Below are positions 11,801-21,899 of a stretch of 64,000 nucleotides of DNA, piece by piece. How positions within the stretch are numbered: position 1 is the stretch's first letter; the number at the start of each line of letters is the position of its first letter. Below the pieces are notes generated by a model. The model searched no databases. It was not told the DNA's origin and was given only the letters and a program-made list of their open reading frames with translations. Source of the DNA: Parietaria judaica (lineage: Eukaryota > Streptophyta > Magnoliopsida > Rosales > Urticaceae); the NCBI GenBank assembly GCA_954871525.1, contig OX940865.1, positions 11,856,606 to 11,920,605 on the forward strand, written 5' to 3'. The translations under genes and the position numbers were made by a program.

Positions 11801-12617
11801 AACTTATTCATCGGAGGAACTCTTGCTGCTAGATCGGTATCCACATTGCAGCACCTGGGAATCACTCACATCTTGTGCTTGTGCTCCAACGAGATCGGAC
11901 AGTCGGATTCGCAGCATCCTGACCTCTTTGAATACACAAATTTCTCGGTTAGATCTTATATTGTTGTATTTCAGCAGTTGTTTTATTAGCAGCACGGTTT
12001 GTGAGATATGTAATGCCGGGTTCAGATAAGCGACAGTGAAGACGCGGACATAAGTAGCATATTCGACGAGGCTTCAGAGTTCATCGAGGGCGTGGAGCGG
12101 AAGGGAGGGAAGGTGTTGGTCCACTGTTTCGAGGGAAGGAGCAGGAGCGCCACGGTGGTCATTGCGTACCTCATCATCAAAAAGTAAGTCAGTGAAGAAC
12201 CCAACGATGGCTCACTAAGGCTTTTGAGTATGTCAGTGAAGAACCCAATAACAAATTTTCCTTATGATTCTAATATACTATGCTGATGAATGCAGGAAGA
12301 TGAGGCTGGTGGAGGCGTGGAACAGCGTGAAGAAGGTGCACCGGAGGGCGCAGCCGAACGACGGGTTTGCGAAGACGTTGGTGAGGCTGGAGAAGAGGGA
12401 GAGGGGAGGCAAGGCGTCGATGGAGTGGCAGCCGCGCAAGCCGAGCATGAAGGTTTGCCCCATTTGCGGGAAGCGGGCGGGGCTCAGCAGCAGCTCCCTC
12501 AAGCTGCACCTGCAGAACTCCCACAAGAAGCTCTCCTCGGGCAGCGTCGACAGCGCCATGACTATGGAAATTCAGAAGGCTCTTGCTGCCCTAAATATTG
12601 CCCGAGGCGCCACCTAA
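8863..12617 (+). CDS. PHS1: PHS1-type dual-specificity phosphatase with tubulin-kinase domain
   Basis: Eleven exons encode 907 aa: 8863-8916, 8991-9056, 9126-9262, 9364-9553, 9624-9800, 9878-10038, 10314-11397, 11488-11634, 11720-11947, 12026-12183 and 12296-12617. Arabidopsis PROPYZAMIDE-HYPERSENSITIVE 1 controls cortical microtubules. Its N-terminal actin-fragmin-kinase-like domain phosphorylates alpha-tubulin under stress, and its C-terminal MAP-kinase-phosphatase-like domain restrains that activity. Here the kinase segment includes the conserved NEDRLPCR loop (about residues 301-308). The phosphatase signature HCFEGRSRSATVV has Cys782 and Arg788. A conserved C-terminal tail holds CPICGKRAGLSSSSLKLHL and ends MEIQKALAALN. 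The acidic N-terminus (MEKKEQREEEE) starts at the first ATG of the frame. A retroelement array begins 62 bp after the stop and probably interrupts or replaces the 3' UTR. Confidence 0.92.
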
Positions 12618-12674
12618 CCACCACCGTGTTGCCATTTTTTATGATCTTGCGCGACTATGTTATAATAAAATTAG

Positions 12675-12679
12675 GATAC
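12675..12679 (+). repeat. Target-site duplication GATAC (left)
   Basis: GATAC lies immediately before the first LTR and is repeated at 16740-16744 immediately after the third. It marks the whole array as one insertion unit. Confidence 0.8.
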
Positions 12680-13002
12680 TGATACATCCCGAGCATTGAT
12701 AAGTCTTGTCGTTTAGTGGGTTAAGTGTCATAATCGAGTGAATGTTGTTAAACGTGTTTAGAGAGTTAGTTGAGTCAATGTCGTTAATTGAGTCCATTAG
12801 GTTGTAAGCTCCTTTCCCTATATAAGGGAGTTCATGTAATGAGATTGGTAGCCAAGAACCAGATCACAAGACTTAGTCTCTCAAGGAGAGATTAGGTTTT
12901 GTGAAGGTTGGCCTTTGTGTTCAATCGTGTTCATCGTGTGTTCGTGTGTGTTCGTTGTGTGCGTGTTCGTGATTCCGAGAGTGCCGATCTTGGATCGTAT
13001 CA
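12680..13002 (+). repeat. LTR 1 (323 bp)
   Basis: It begins TGATACATCC and ends CGTATCA. A TATA box (ctatataagg, about 12828-12837) lies near the middle. By eye it is identical to LTR 2 over all 323 bases. Confidence 0.88.
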
Positions 13003-13004
13003 AT

Positions 13005-13016
13005 TGGTATCAGAGC
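13005..13016 (+). promoter_or_regulatory. Primer-binding site, initiator Met-tRNA
   Basis: TGGTATCAGAGC, two bases after LTR 1, is the standard plant PBS for reverse transcription primed by tRNA-iMet. The second copy is at 14886-14897. Confidence 0.88.
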
Positions 13017-13026
13017 CGATCTCGGA

Positions 13027-14481
13027 ATGGCAGCGACACAACTCGATTTTTTGGTGGAGATGAGGGCGTTAATGGCCGAATCAGCGGCGGAATGGAAGGC
13101 ATCAGCTGCTCGGGCGGAAGCAACGGCGACGGGTTTCCTATCGAAACTCGAAGGATTCATCGCTCTACAAACCGCTCAAAACATCGAGTTGAGGGGAGCG
13201 GTGACGACGATCCAAGCGAAGCACGAGACTCTTGAAGAGCGTGTGGAGGCGCTCGAAATTCAGCGAGCGAATCGCCATGGAAAGGACGAGCACCAGGAAA
13301 ACGCAGCGCCAACGGCAACTCCGGTGGTGGCTGACCTTCAATCTATGGCAGCGCAAGATTTGCAGTCGGTAGCGATCTTGATGAAGAAGTCGATGTTCGA
13401 TCTGAAATCAGAATTTACGGCTAAATTTGCATCCATGGAAGAGAAGTTGGCTGCCAAAATCGCAGAGCCAAACAGCCCCCAAAACTCGAGGAAGAAAGGG
13501 ACCGCCGGAATCATAAGCCCGCGCGGCGGCGCCGATCATCGGCGAGGAGTTTCAGGTAGTCCGAGCGACCGGAACTTTAGCTCCGATTCGAACAGCAGCG
13601 GATCTTGGAGCAGATCTGGAGAATTGAGACCACGAAGGGGAAAATCGCGACCACGGAGAGAGAAGAGGAGATCAGACCCGAAATCGCACGGAAACGACCG
13701 GAGTCGTGGCGAACGGCGGCGAATCGACGCCGGGAAGGGAGGTGACAGAACCCTAGGCCGCTCCGGTGCTCCACATCGCCGGGAGAAGTCGCGAGCCCTA
13801 GATCCCTGTGGGATATCGCGATACAGGGCTTGTTCGCGTGATGTTCGCCGTTTTCCGGCGACCGGCATCGGAGGCGGGGTCGCCGGCGAAGTCGCCGGAG
13901 ATGGCGGCGGCGGTGGATCTGGTGGCGGGGGTTGTGAGAAGAAGGTGGACAGAGAGAAGTTAGGGCTTGGGGCTGTTGGGCAAAAGTACCAAAAGCTGAA
14001 AACAGGGTATTTGGAGGCAAAAGTACCAAACAGACGCGATTTAAGCCCTAGCTCGCACAATCGCAAGGGACAGAGTAGTTACGGGTCGCGCGACTCAAGT
14101 GGCAGCAGTGGAGGGTCGAGCCGGAGCCCTAGCTCCGGCGATCGGAGCCGGCGAAGGCGGAGGAGCGCTTTCGAAAGGCTCGGGATGATTCACGCAATCG
14201 CTTCGATTCGTGGAGTCGGAGCCCTAGCCCCGGGGATCGGAACCGACGAAGGGCAGAGAAGCGTTTTCCGAAGGCTGATTCGCGAAAGACTTACGATTCG
14301 CACGATAGTTGGAGTTCTAGCTCCGGGGATTGCAATAGCTTCAATTCACGCGGCCAAGGCAATCGTCGTCGCTACGATTCACGCGATCGGAGCTATCGAA
14401 AGTACAACGAGAGGGACAACTACGGTAGGGACTACTTTTGAAAGAGCCTTCGAGCGGAAGTGGGCCGAGCAGCGTTGTTGA
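13027..14481 (+). CDS. Gag-like coiled-coil/RS-rich protein, body 1 (frameshifted tail)
   Basis: 484 codons. The N-terminal 90 residues (MAATQLDFLVEMRALMAES...) look helical and heptad-rich, ending in a clear coiled coil (TLEERVEALE). The middle is rich in Arg, Ser and Gly. There is no CCHC zinc knuckle and no other retroviral domain. Compared with body 2, one G is missing in the run at about 14156 (gaaggcgg versus gaagggcgg). The last ~110 codons are therefore read in another frame, and the Arg/Ser/Asp-rich tail seen in body 2 is lost. It probably packages the element's RNA, by position only; I do not recognise the fold. Confidence 0.6.
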   Translation: MAATQLDFLVEMRALMAESAAEWKASAARAEATATGFLSKLEGFIALQTAQNIELRGAVTTIQAKHETLEERVEALEIQRANRHGKDEHQENAAPTATPVVADLQSMAAQDLQSVAILMKKSMFDLKSEFTAKFASMEEKLAAKIAEPNSPQNSRKKGTAGIISPRGGADHRRGVSGSPSDRNFSSDSNSSGSWSRSGELRPRRGKSRPRREKRRSDPKSHGNDRSRGERRRIDAGKGGDRTLGRSGAPHRREKSRALDPCGISRYRACSRDVRRFPATGIGGGVAGEVAGDGGGGGSGGGGCEKKVDREKLGLGAVGQKYQKLKTGYLEAKVPNRRDLSPSSHNRKGQSSYGSRDSSGSSGGSSRSPSSGDRSRRRRRSAFERLGMIHAIASIRGVGALAPGIGTDEGQRSVFRRLIRERLTIRTIVGVLAPGIAIASIHAAKAIVVATIHAIGAIESTTRGTTTVGTTFERAFERKWAEQRC

Positions 14482-14560
14482 CGTTCAAACCGGGAGCCGA
14501 AGAGGTCAAAATACCAAGTTTTGAGCTTGAGGACAAGCTCAATGTGAAGAAGGGGAGTAT

Positions 14561-14883
14561 TGATACATCCCGAGCATTGATAAGTCTTGTCGTTTAGTGG
14601 GTTAAGTGTCATAATCGAGTGAATGTTGTTAAACGTGTTTAGAGAGTTAGTTGAGTCAATGTCGTTAATTGAGTCCATTAGGTTGTAAGCTCCTTTCCCT
14701 ATATAAGGGAGTTCATGTAATGAGATTGGTAGCCAAGAACCAGATCACAAGACTTAGTCTCTCAAGGAGAGATTAGGTTTTGTGAAGGTTGGCCTTTGTG
14801 TTCAATCGTGTTCATCGTGTGTTCGTGTGTGTTCGTTGTGTGCGTGTTCGTGATTCCGAGAGTGCCGATCTTGGATCGTATCA
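14561..14883 (+). repeat. LTR 2 (323 bp, shared middle LTR)
   Basis: It serves as 3' LTR of body 1 and 5' LTR of body 2. It is preceded by the purine tract at 14546-14558 and followed by the PBS at 14886. No base differs from LTR 1 on direct reading. Confidence 0.88.
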
Positions 14884-14907
14884 ATTGGTATCAGAGCCGA
14901 TCTCGGA

Positions 14908-16302
14908 ATGGCAGCGACACAACTCGATTTCTTGGTGGAGATGAGGGCGTTAATGGCCGAATCAGCGGCGGAATGGAAGGCATCGGCTGCTCGGGCGGAA
15001 GCAACGGCGACGGGTTTCCTATCGAAACTCGAAGGATTCATCGCTCTGCAAACTGCTCAAAACATCGAGTTGAAGGGAGCGGTGACGACGATCCAAGCGA
15101 AGAACGAGAATCTTGAAGAGCGTGTGGAGGCGCTCGAAATTCTGCAAGTAAATCGCCATGGAACGGACAAGCACAAAGAAAATGCAGCGCCGACAGCAAC
15201 TCCGGTGATGGTTGACCTTCAATCCATGGCGGCGCAAGATTTGCAATCGGTGGCGACGGTGATGATGAGATCCATGGGGGATCTGAGGTCGGAATTGGCA
15301 GCTCACTTTGCTGAGATCGACGAGAAGATCGCTGCCAAAAGCACCCAGCCAAACAACCTTTACAGATCGGTCAGGGAGAGAGAAGGCGGAACCCTAGGGT
15401 CGCGCGACGGCGCCAATCGCCGGCTAATAGGTTTGCGCCACCGCGACGACCGGAACCCTAGGTCGGAGACGGACGACGGCGACTCGAACACCAGATCTGT
15501 GGATTCGCGACATCAGAGAGAGAAGAGCAGATCTGACTCGAAGACACGCAAGCCCAGCCCGAGCGAAGCTGAGCAGCGGCGAAACGACGCCGGGAAGGGA
15601 GGTGACGGAACCCTAGGCCGCGGCGGAACTCCAGATCGCCGGGAGAAGTCGCGAGCCCTAGATCCCCATGGGAAATGGCCATACAGAGCTGGTTCGCGTG
15701 ATGTTCGCCGTTTCCCGGTGACCGGAGGAGGCGGCTGGGTCGCCGGCGAAGTCGCCGGCGATGGAGGTGGCGGCGGATCTGGTGGCGAGGGTTGTGAGAA
15801 GAAGGTGGACAGAGAGAAGTTAGGGCTTGGGGCTGTTGGGCAAAAGTACCAAAAGCTGAAAACAGGGTATTTGGAGGCAAAAGTACCAAACAGACGCGAT
15901 TTAAGCTCTAGCTCGCACAATCGCGAGGGACGGAGGAGCTACGGGTTGCGCGACTCAAGTGGCAGCAGTGGAGGGTCGAGCCGGAGCCCTAGCTCCGGCG
16001 ATCAGAGCCGGCGAAGGGCGGAGGAGCGCTTTCGAAAGGCTCGGGATGATTCGCGCAATCGCTTCGATTCGTGGAGTCGGAGCCCTAGCCCCGGGGATCG
16101 GAACCAACGAGGGGCAGAGAAGCGTTTTCCGAAGGCTGATTCGCGCAAGACTTACGCTTCGCACGATAGTTGGAGTTCTAGCTCCGGGGATCGCAATAGT
16201 TTCGATTCACGCGACCGAGGCGATCGTCGTCGCTCCGATTCACACGATCGCAGCTATCGAAAGTTCAACGAGAGGGACAAGTACGGGAGGGACTACTTTT
16301 GA
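14908..16302 (+). CDS. Gag-like coiled-coil/RS-rich protein, body 2
   Basis: 464 codons, the more complete copy. The first ~95 residues are nearly the same as body 1. The centre (about 15280-15560) is clearly diverged. The C-terminal ~130 residues are an Arg/Ser/Asp-rich region with repeated 'SRSPSSGD'-like blocks, ending KYGRDYF. No zinc knuckle, protease or polymerase motif is visible. A Gly-rich hinge (GGGGSGGEG) sits before the tail. Function is unknown; a role as RNA-binding capsid-like protein is inferred from its place between PBS and purine tract. Confidence 0.65.
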   Translation: MAATQLDFLVEMRALMAESAAEWKASAARAEATATGFLSKLEGFIALQTAQNIELKGAVTTIQAKNENLEERVEALEILQVNRHGTDKHKENAAPTATPVMVDLQSMAAQDLQSVATVMMRSMGDLRSELAAHFAEIDEKIAAKSTQPNNLYRSVREREGGTLGSRDGANRRLIGLRHRDDRNPRSETDDGDSNTRSVDSRHQREKSRSDSKTRKPSPSEAEQRRNDAGKGGDGTLGRGGTPDRREKSRALDPHGKWPYRAGSRDVRRFPVTGGGGWVAGEVAGDGGGGGSGGEGCEKKVDREKLGLGAVGQKYQKLKTGYLEAKVPNRRDLSSSSHNREGRRSYGLRDSSGSSGGSSRSPSSGDQSRRRAEERFRKARDDSRNRFDSWSRSPSPGDRNQRGAEKRFPKADSRKTYASHDSWSSSSGDRNSFDSRDRGDRRRSDSHDRSYRKFNERDKYGRDYF

Positions 16303-16423
16303 AAGAGCCGTCGAGCGGAGAAGTGGGCCGAGCAGCGTTGTTGACGTTCAAACCGGGAGTCGAAAAGGTCAAAATACCAAGTTTTGAGCTTGAGGACAAG
16401 CTCAATGTGGAGAAGGGGAGTAG

Positions 16424-16739
16424 TGATACATCCCTAGCGTTGAGGTTTAGTGCGGTTTAGAGGCTTAAGTGTCGTTAGGGGTTGAATCGAGTCAATAGTG
16501 TTAAGTGTCATTTAGAGGGTTAATCGAGTCAAGGTTGTTAATGATGCTTAGAGTGTAATCGAGTCCATTAGATTGTAATCGTGTGCTCTATATAAAGGAG
16601 CTTTAGTGAATAAGAAATGTAGCCAATAAACCAATCACAAACTTGAGTCTCTCAAAGAGGGGATTCGGGTTTAGTGAAGGTTGGCCTTCGTGTTCATCGT
16701 GTTCTTGATTCCGAGAACCAACGATCTTGGCACATAACA
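16424..16739 (+). repeat. LTR 3 (about 316 bp, diverged)
   Basis: It starts TGATACATCC and ends GCACATAACA. The layout matches LTR 1/2 (TATA at about 16590, 'tctctcaa' block, 'gaaggttggcctt' block), but there are many substitutions and small indels and the 'gtgttcgtgtgtg' segment is shorter. GATAC follows at 16740-16744. Confidence 0.82.
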
Positions 16740-16744
16740 GATAC

Positions 16745-17451
16745 CAGTGTTGGACATTAATCAAATAGCTCTTTACACAAAAAGTTATAATTTTGAATAA
16801 TTAGGTATGAATAAAAATAGCTCTTTACTTGAACTGACCATAAAATCTGAAGGGAACAAATACCGCAAATTGCATTTCTCGCATATTTGATATTCCTAGA
16901 GAAATATTTAGCTTTACGTTTTGTTAATTCTTCAATGATTAATGAAATTTTATCATCTATACCAACCAGTTAATACTTGTATTTTCGTCTATTAGTCTTT
17001 TTTTTAAAACCAGTAAATGCAATAAAAAAAAAGTTGAAATTTTTACTGTTCGAATTTTGATAACTGTAATTTTTGCACTTCAAAACAAAATCTTTGGTTT
17101 TCTTTTACAATTTATTGAAAAATAGCATGAACTAAAAATCAGCCCTTATGAGACTAGCAAAATCTGCTTGCAGACTTTAAAATGGATATGATAATACAGG
17201 GCTCGAGTTTATTAATATATAATAATACCAAATTATTGATATATGAATATGATATGGCGAGTGCGTGACAGGACATAAATATTAAATATAACATTTTAAA
17301 GTTGTAGAAGACACCCCTTTCGAACAGAATAAATAATCTTCTTTGGATTTTTAATTCCCGCTACCAAATATCCATTCCAGGGAAAACCAACTACGTCTAT
17401 TCAAAGCTAAAGTAGGGAAAAAGTAACCCACATGGTCGATAGGCCATCGGA
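16745..17451. other. Intergenic DNA between the retroelement and ClpC
   Basis: AT-rich, with no frame or repeat I can name. It should include the 3' UTR of the minus-strand ClpC gene at its right edge. Confidence 0.5.
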
Positions 17452-20400
17452 TCACACAGGGAGCACCTCCGGCAGAGATTCCGGCGCACCACTGCTTCCG
17501 TTTAGCACAGTGACATTGCCGTCAGAATCAACGTCGACAATGACGGAATCGCCCTCCTTGATCTCTCTGGCGAGCATCTTCTCAGCCATGCTGTCCTCCA
17601 AGAGCCTCATGATGGCTCGTCTGAGCGGCCTCGCTCCGTAGCTGGGGTTGTATCCCTCGTCGACCACTCGGTCTCTGAACCTCTCCGTCACCTGAAGCTC
17701 GATCTCCTTCTTCTTCAGCCTCTCAAACACCTCCTTCAACATAATGTCTGCAATCTCCTTCACCTCCAGCTTCGTCAGCTGCCGGAAAACGATCATCTCG
17801 TCCAGCCTGTTCAAGAACTCCGGCCTGAAGTATTGCTTGAGCTCCTCCGTCACCAAGCTCTTGATCCTGTTGTAGCTGCTGTCCTTCTCGTCATAGTCGA
17901 GGTCAAACCCAATTCTCCGTCCACCCTTTTCAATCACGCTGCTTCCGACGTTCGAAGTCATTATCAGAAGGGTGTTCTTGAAGTCAACTGTTCTTCCCTT
18001 GCTATCTGTCAACCTTCCGTCTTCAAGAATCTGGAGCATCATGTTGAAGACATCGGGATGTGCCTTCTCAATCTCGTCGAAGAGCACCACAGTGTAAGGA
18101 CGGCGCCTGACTGCCTCGGTCAACTGACCACCCTCTGTGTAACCGACGTAGCCGGGGGGAGAACCGATGAGCTTGGAGACAGTGTGTCTCTCCATGAACT
18201 CACTCATATCGAGCCGGATCATGGCGTCTTCTGAGCCGAAATAGTAAGCAGCCAATGCTTTAGCAAGCTCCGACTTTCCAACACCAGTGGGGCCGGAGAA
18301 GATGAAGCTGGCGATGGGGCGATTGGGGTTTTTGAGTCCCACACGGGCTCTGCGGATGGCACGGCTGATGGCCTTCACCGCTTCGTCTTGACCGATGACC
18401 CGCTTGTGAAGCGTCTCTTCCATCTTGAGAAGGCGGTCAGATTCATCGGTGGAAACTTTCTCAACGGGAATACCGGTCCATGCCGAGACAATGTGTTGAA
18501 TGTCCACTTCCGTCACCACCGGGCCCACATCTCCCGCCTCGCTCTCTGCCTTGCTCATCTCCTTGCCCTTGTCAACAAGAGCTGTAATCTGAGCCTTCAG
18601 GTCCATTTCTCTGTCACGTAACTCACCAGCCTGCTCATAATAAGAGTTAACAAGTTTGGTCATTCAAATTCTGTTATTTAGTCCTTTAATCATGTTGGTA
18701 ATTATAAAATTAAGTTGTGCTTTTTTTACCTTTTCAAAGTCTTGGCTGCGGACAGCTTCGTTCTTCTCTTTTGTTATCTGCCTCAGTTCTTTCTCAAACT
18801 CCCGAGCTTCTTCCGGAAGCTATTTATTATCAAAGCAAACTATCAATTGGAGGATTTGAAAAAGGATAAGAAAAAACTACAGCAAGATAGGACGAAGAAA
18901 GGTGATTACCTGGGCATGACGAAGGCGAACTCGAGAGCCGGCTTCGTCAACCAAATCAATTGCTTTGTCAGGCAGAAAACGGTCGCTGAAACGAAGAACA
19001 AAGGCATATTAGAAAGGAAACAGTAACATTTCCGGGAAAAAATTTAAAGTAAGTTCTATACCTGATGTACTGATATGAGAGCTGTGCAGCAGCTACAAGT
19101 GCATCATCGGTGTAGCGAAGCTTGTGGTGAATTTCGTATCGTTCCCTAAGCCCTTTCAAAATAAGGATAGTTTCGTCAACGGTTGGTTCGGGCACTTTAA
19201 CCGGTTGAAATCGTCTCTCCAAGGCAGGGTCCTTTTCGATATGCTTTCTGTATTCGTCTAGTGTGGTGGCGCCAATGCACTGCATCATAATTAACCACAT
19301 TCTCGGAATCAAACACCAAATACATTATATGAAGGAATACACAGGTTCCAGAATCTGTCGTGTAGATATTGCAAGACATTTTGGCAAGACAAAGATCAGC
19401 ATCATAATGACCAGAACTTCACATCTCGCTAGTCTACAATCAGGTTTTCAAATCTACGAAGTTACCTGCAATTCGCCCCGAGCAAGAGCAGGTTTCAAAA
19501 TATTTGCAGCATCAATTGCTCCTTCCGCTGCTCCTGCTCCAATTAAAGTGTGAACTTCATCGATAAATAGAATGATCTCGTCACTTTGTTTGATTTCCTC
19601 CATCAGCTTCTTTAATCTTTCCTCGAACTCTCCACGGTACTTTGTGCCAGCAACAAGAAGACCCATGTCCAAAGTTATCACCTAACAGACAAAAAGCATT
19701 TAGTAAAATTGTTATCCCAATTCTCAAAAATAATGTATCCAGAATTAGTAAATGGAATACATTGCAGATTTATTTAACTGCGAGACGAGTACATAAAGCA
19801 AGATCACACTTTTAGTAATGATTTTATGATTCATGTGACAACACATGCTTTATTGTTTCCGTCTGCAACTTCAAAATAAGCTTACAAACTAAATATAAAA
19901 AACAAAAACAAAAACATTTGATCCAAATAAATTTGACCATAAAAATTTCACACAAATTAACGAAAAATAGAAATACCAAATCGTCATCTAACAGCTTAGA
20001 TCAGTATCAGCACATAAATCATTCATGACAACATCAAAATCTAACTGATACATGGAAGCTGCAGCGGTCACAACTGTCGATTACTTAACCCACAAACAGC
20101 AAACATGAACCTCACAAAATTGAAAATTGTATGCAAGAAAAACTCAGTTATAAAACACACCTTCTTCCCCTCTATTGTTTCAGGAACATCACCGGTTGCA
20201 ATCCGTTGGGCAAGTCCCTCGGCTATAGCTGTTTTTCCAACACCGGGTTCTCCAATTAAGCAGGGATTGTTCTTGGTTCTCCTGCCTAAGATCTGAACGA
20301 CTCTTTCTATTTGTGGCTGCCTTCCAACGACAGGATCCAACTTTCCCTGAACAGGGAAGAAGCGGAATAAAAAGATTGGTGACACAATTCCATGATTCAT

Positions 20401-21418
20401 GAAGCATAAAAATGTGAAGACTACCAAATTACCTCTTCAGCTAACTTGGTCAAATTCGTTCCATACTCTTCAAGTGTAGGCATCTTGTTACCGCTGCTGC
20501 CTCCTCCAACACCTGCACCGACGGCTTCAGTGCTCTCACCAACCATACGAATAACCTGCTTGCCCCAGTAAAAGCTTCACCGTGAATTTTCCAATATATT
20601 ATCTACTAAATCTGAAAATTTAGAAGCATATGATACTTGCCTGCGTGCGGATATTGCTCGGGTCAGCACCCAAATTTTCAAGAACTCTAGCAGCAACGCC
20701 TTCACCCTCACGAAGCAGACCCAGCAGCAAGTGCTCCGACCCGATGTAATTATGGCCTGTCGAACATTCAGCAAACGAGATTATCAATCATCCCAATAAC
20801 AGATAGGAGCAAAACTTGCAAATAAAATAGGGAGCAAACAAATAACTTACCAAGTTGCCGGGCTTCTTCGAGTGAAAGCTCCAAAACTCGTTTCGCACGA
20901 GGAGTGAATGGAATCTCAACTGCCACAAAGCCGCTACCTCTGCCAATAATCTTCTCCACCTCAACACGAGCGTCTTTGAGATTAATTCCCATGGATTTAA
21001 GAACCTTGGCAGCGATGCCAGTTCCTTCACCGATTAGACCCAAAAGGATCTGCTCCGTGCCGACAAAATTGTGACCCAAACGCCTCGCCTCTTCTTGAGC
21101 GAGCATAATTACCTTAATCGCCTTCTCGGTGAACCGCTCAAACATGGCTTTCGGGACACATCGGCTGACCTTCTTTCGCCTAGAGGACACTGCAAGTCCC
21201 ACTTTGGAATAAAAATCCACCCTCGTCCTCGAAACGCTATCTAACGCATTAACACTTCTCAGTCCTGCAAATCCCCTAATCCTTAATTCCGGCGACTGTA
21301 TACGACTCATCATCTTCACCACCCTCTTCGACTTCCCCGACCCTCTCGATTGAGCACCGCTGTTTATCCCGGACACCAAACCAGGAACATTGGTCGACTG
21401 AACCAAAACCCTCGCCAT
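17452..21418 (-). CDS. CLPC: Chloroplast Hsp100/Clp chaperone ClpC
   Basis: Nine coding exons, in transcript order 21418-20851, 20756-20641, 20555-20433, 20346-20161, 19681-19466, 19279-19062, 18985-18910, 18819-18730 and 18630-17452, encode 923 aa. ClpC is a stromal AAA+ unfoldase that feeds substrates to ClpP and helps import at the inner envelope. Residues 1 to about 88 form a Ser/Arg-rich transit peptide. The Clp-N repeats follow from [14 protein letters not shown]. The first AAA+ domain has Walker A GEPGVGKT (301-308) and ILFIDEVHT. The middle UVR-like segment is [14 protein letters not shown].... The second AAA+ domain has GPTGVGKS (about 644-651), [10 protein letters not shown], and the IGF tripeptide (GRRIGFDL) used to dock ClpP. 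The 3' end of exon 2 uses a GC donor (CAG|GCAAGT). An acceptor eleven bases before the ATG suggests a 5' UTR intron starting near 21680. ClpC1 and ClpC2 cannot be told apart. Confidence 0.94.
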
Positions 21419-21749
21419 TATTCCACCACCTATAAAGATTGCACATAGTCGACGAACAAAGTTAGCACTAACCAACCAAGCCCAATACTTTCTATCTGAA
21501 TCTTCTTCAAACACAGAAAACTCAATCAGAACTTGCAAACAAGCAAAAAAATCCCTCAAAAAAGCTACAGATAAGCACCACTCGTACTAAAAAAACACTG
21601 TTGAAGCAAACAACCGAAACTCAATCGGAAACCCTAATCCGTTGCTGAAATGGAAGAAAGGGGTAATGAATCACCGACCTGAAACTCCTCGATCGAAGCT
21701 TCAAGAGTCGAGACGAAACGGAGTCTTCCAAAAGCTTCGGCGAGAGGGA

Positions 21750-21773
21750 GAGAGAGAGAGAGAGAGAGAGAGC
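21750..21773 (+). repeat. (GA)n microsatellite in ClpC 5' UTR
   Basis: About eleven GA units, read as CT on the transcribed strand, within the presumed first, non-coding exon of ClpC. Pyrimidine-rich leaders are common in plastid-protein genes. Confidence 0.75.
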
Positions 21774-21899
21774 CGATTTCAATGGTCGGCTCCGAAGAGA
21801 TATAGATGTGGTCGAGCGAGCTCTGGTGATTCTTATAGCTGTGCCGCTCCACCGTATCGTGTGCGCCGCAGCTGCACCCGATGATTTATCGATCTGACG

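Larger units (their letters stand above)
12680..16739 (+). mobile_element. Tandem LTR-body-LTR-body-LTR retroelement (non-autonomous)
   Basis: Three LTRs flank two bodies. Each body begins with a primer-binding site TGGTATCAGAGC (13005 and 14886), complementary to the 3' end of initiator Met-tRNA. Each body ends with a purine tract (gaagaaggggag / ggagaaggggag) touching the next LTR. Both bodies hold one gag-like frame and no protease, integrase, reverse transcriptase or RNase H. This is the arrangement of TR-GAG or similar non-autonomous elements that depend on a partner's enzymes. The outermost ends carry one 5-bp duplication, GATAC. Confidence 0.88.

Noticed and set aside
13536..14066. Long antisense open frames in both retroelement bodies (also 15458-15920)
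   Set aside because: They mirror the Arg/Ser/Gly-rich sense frame. GC-rich low-complexity DNA stays open on both strands, and the protein shows no domain.
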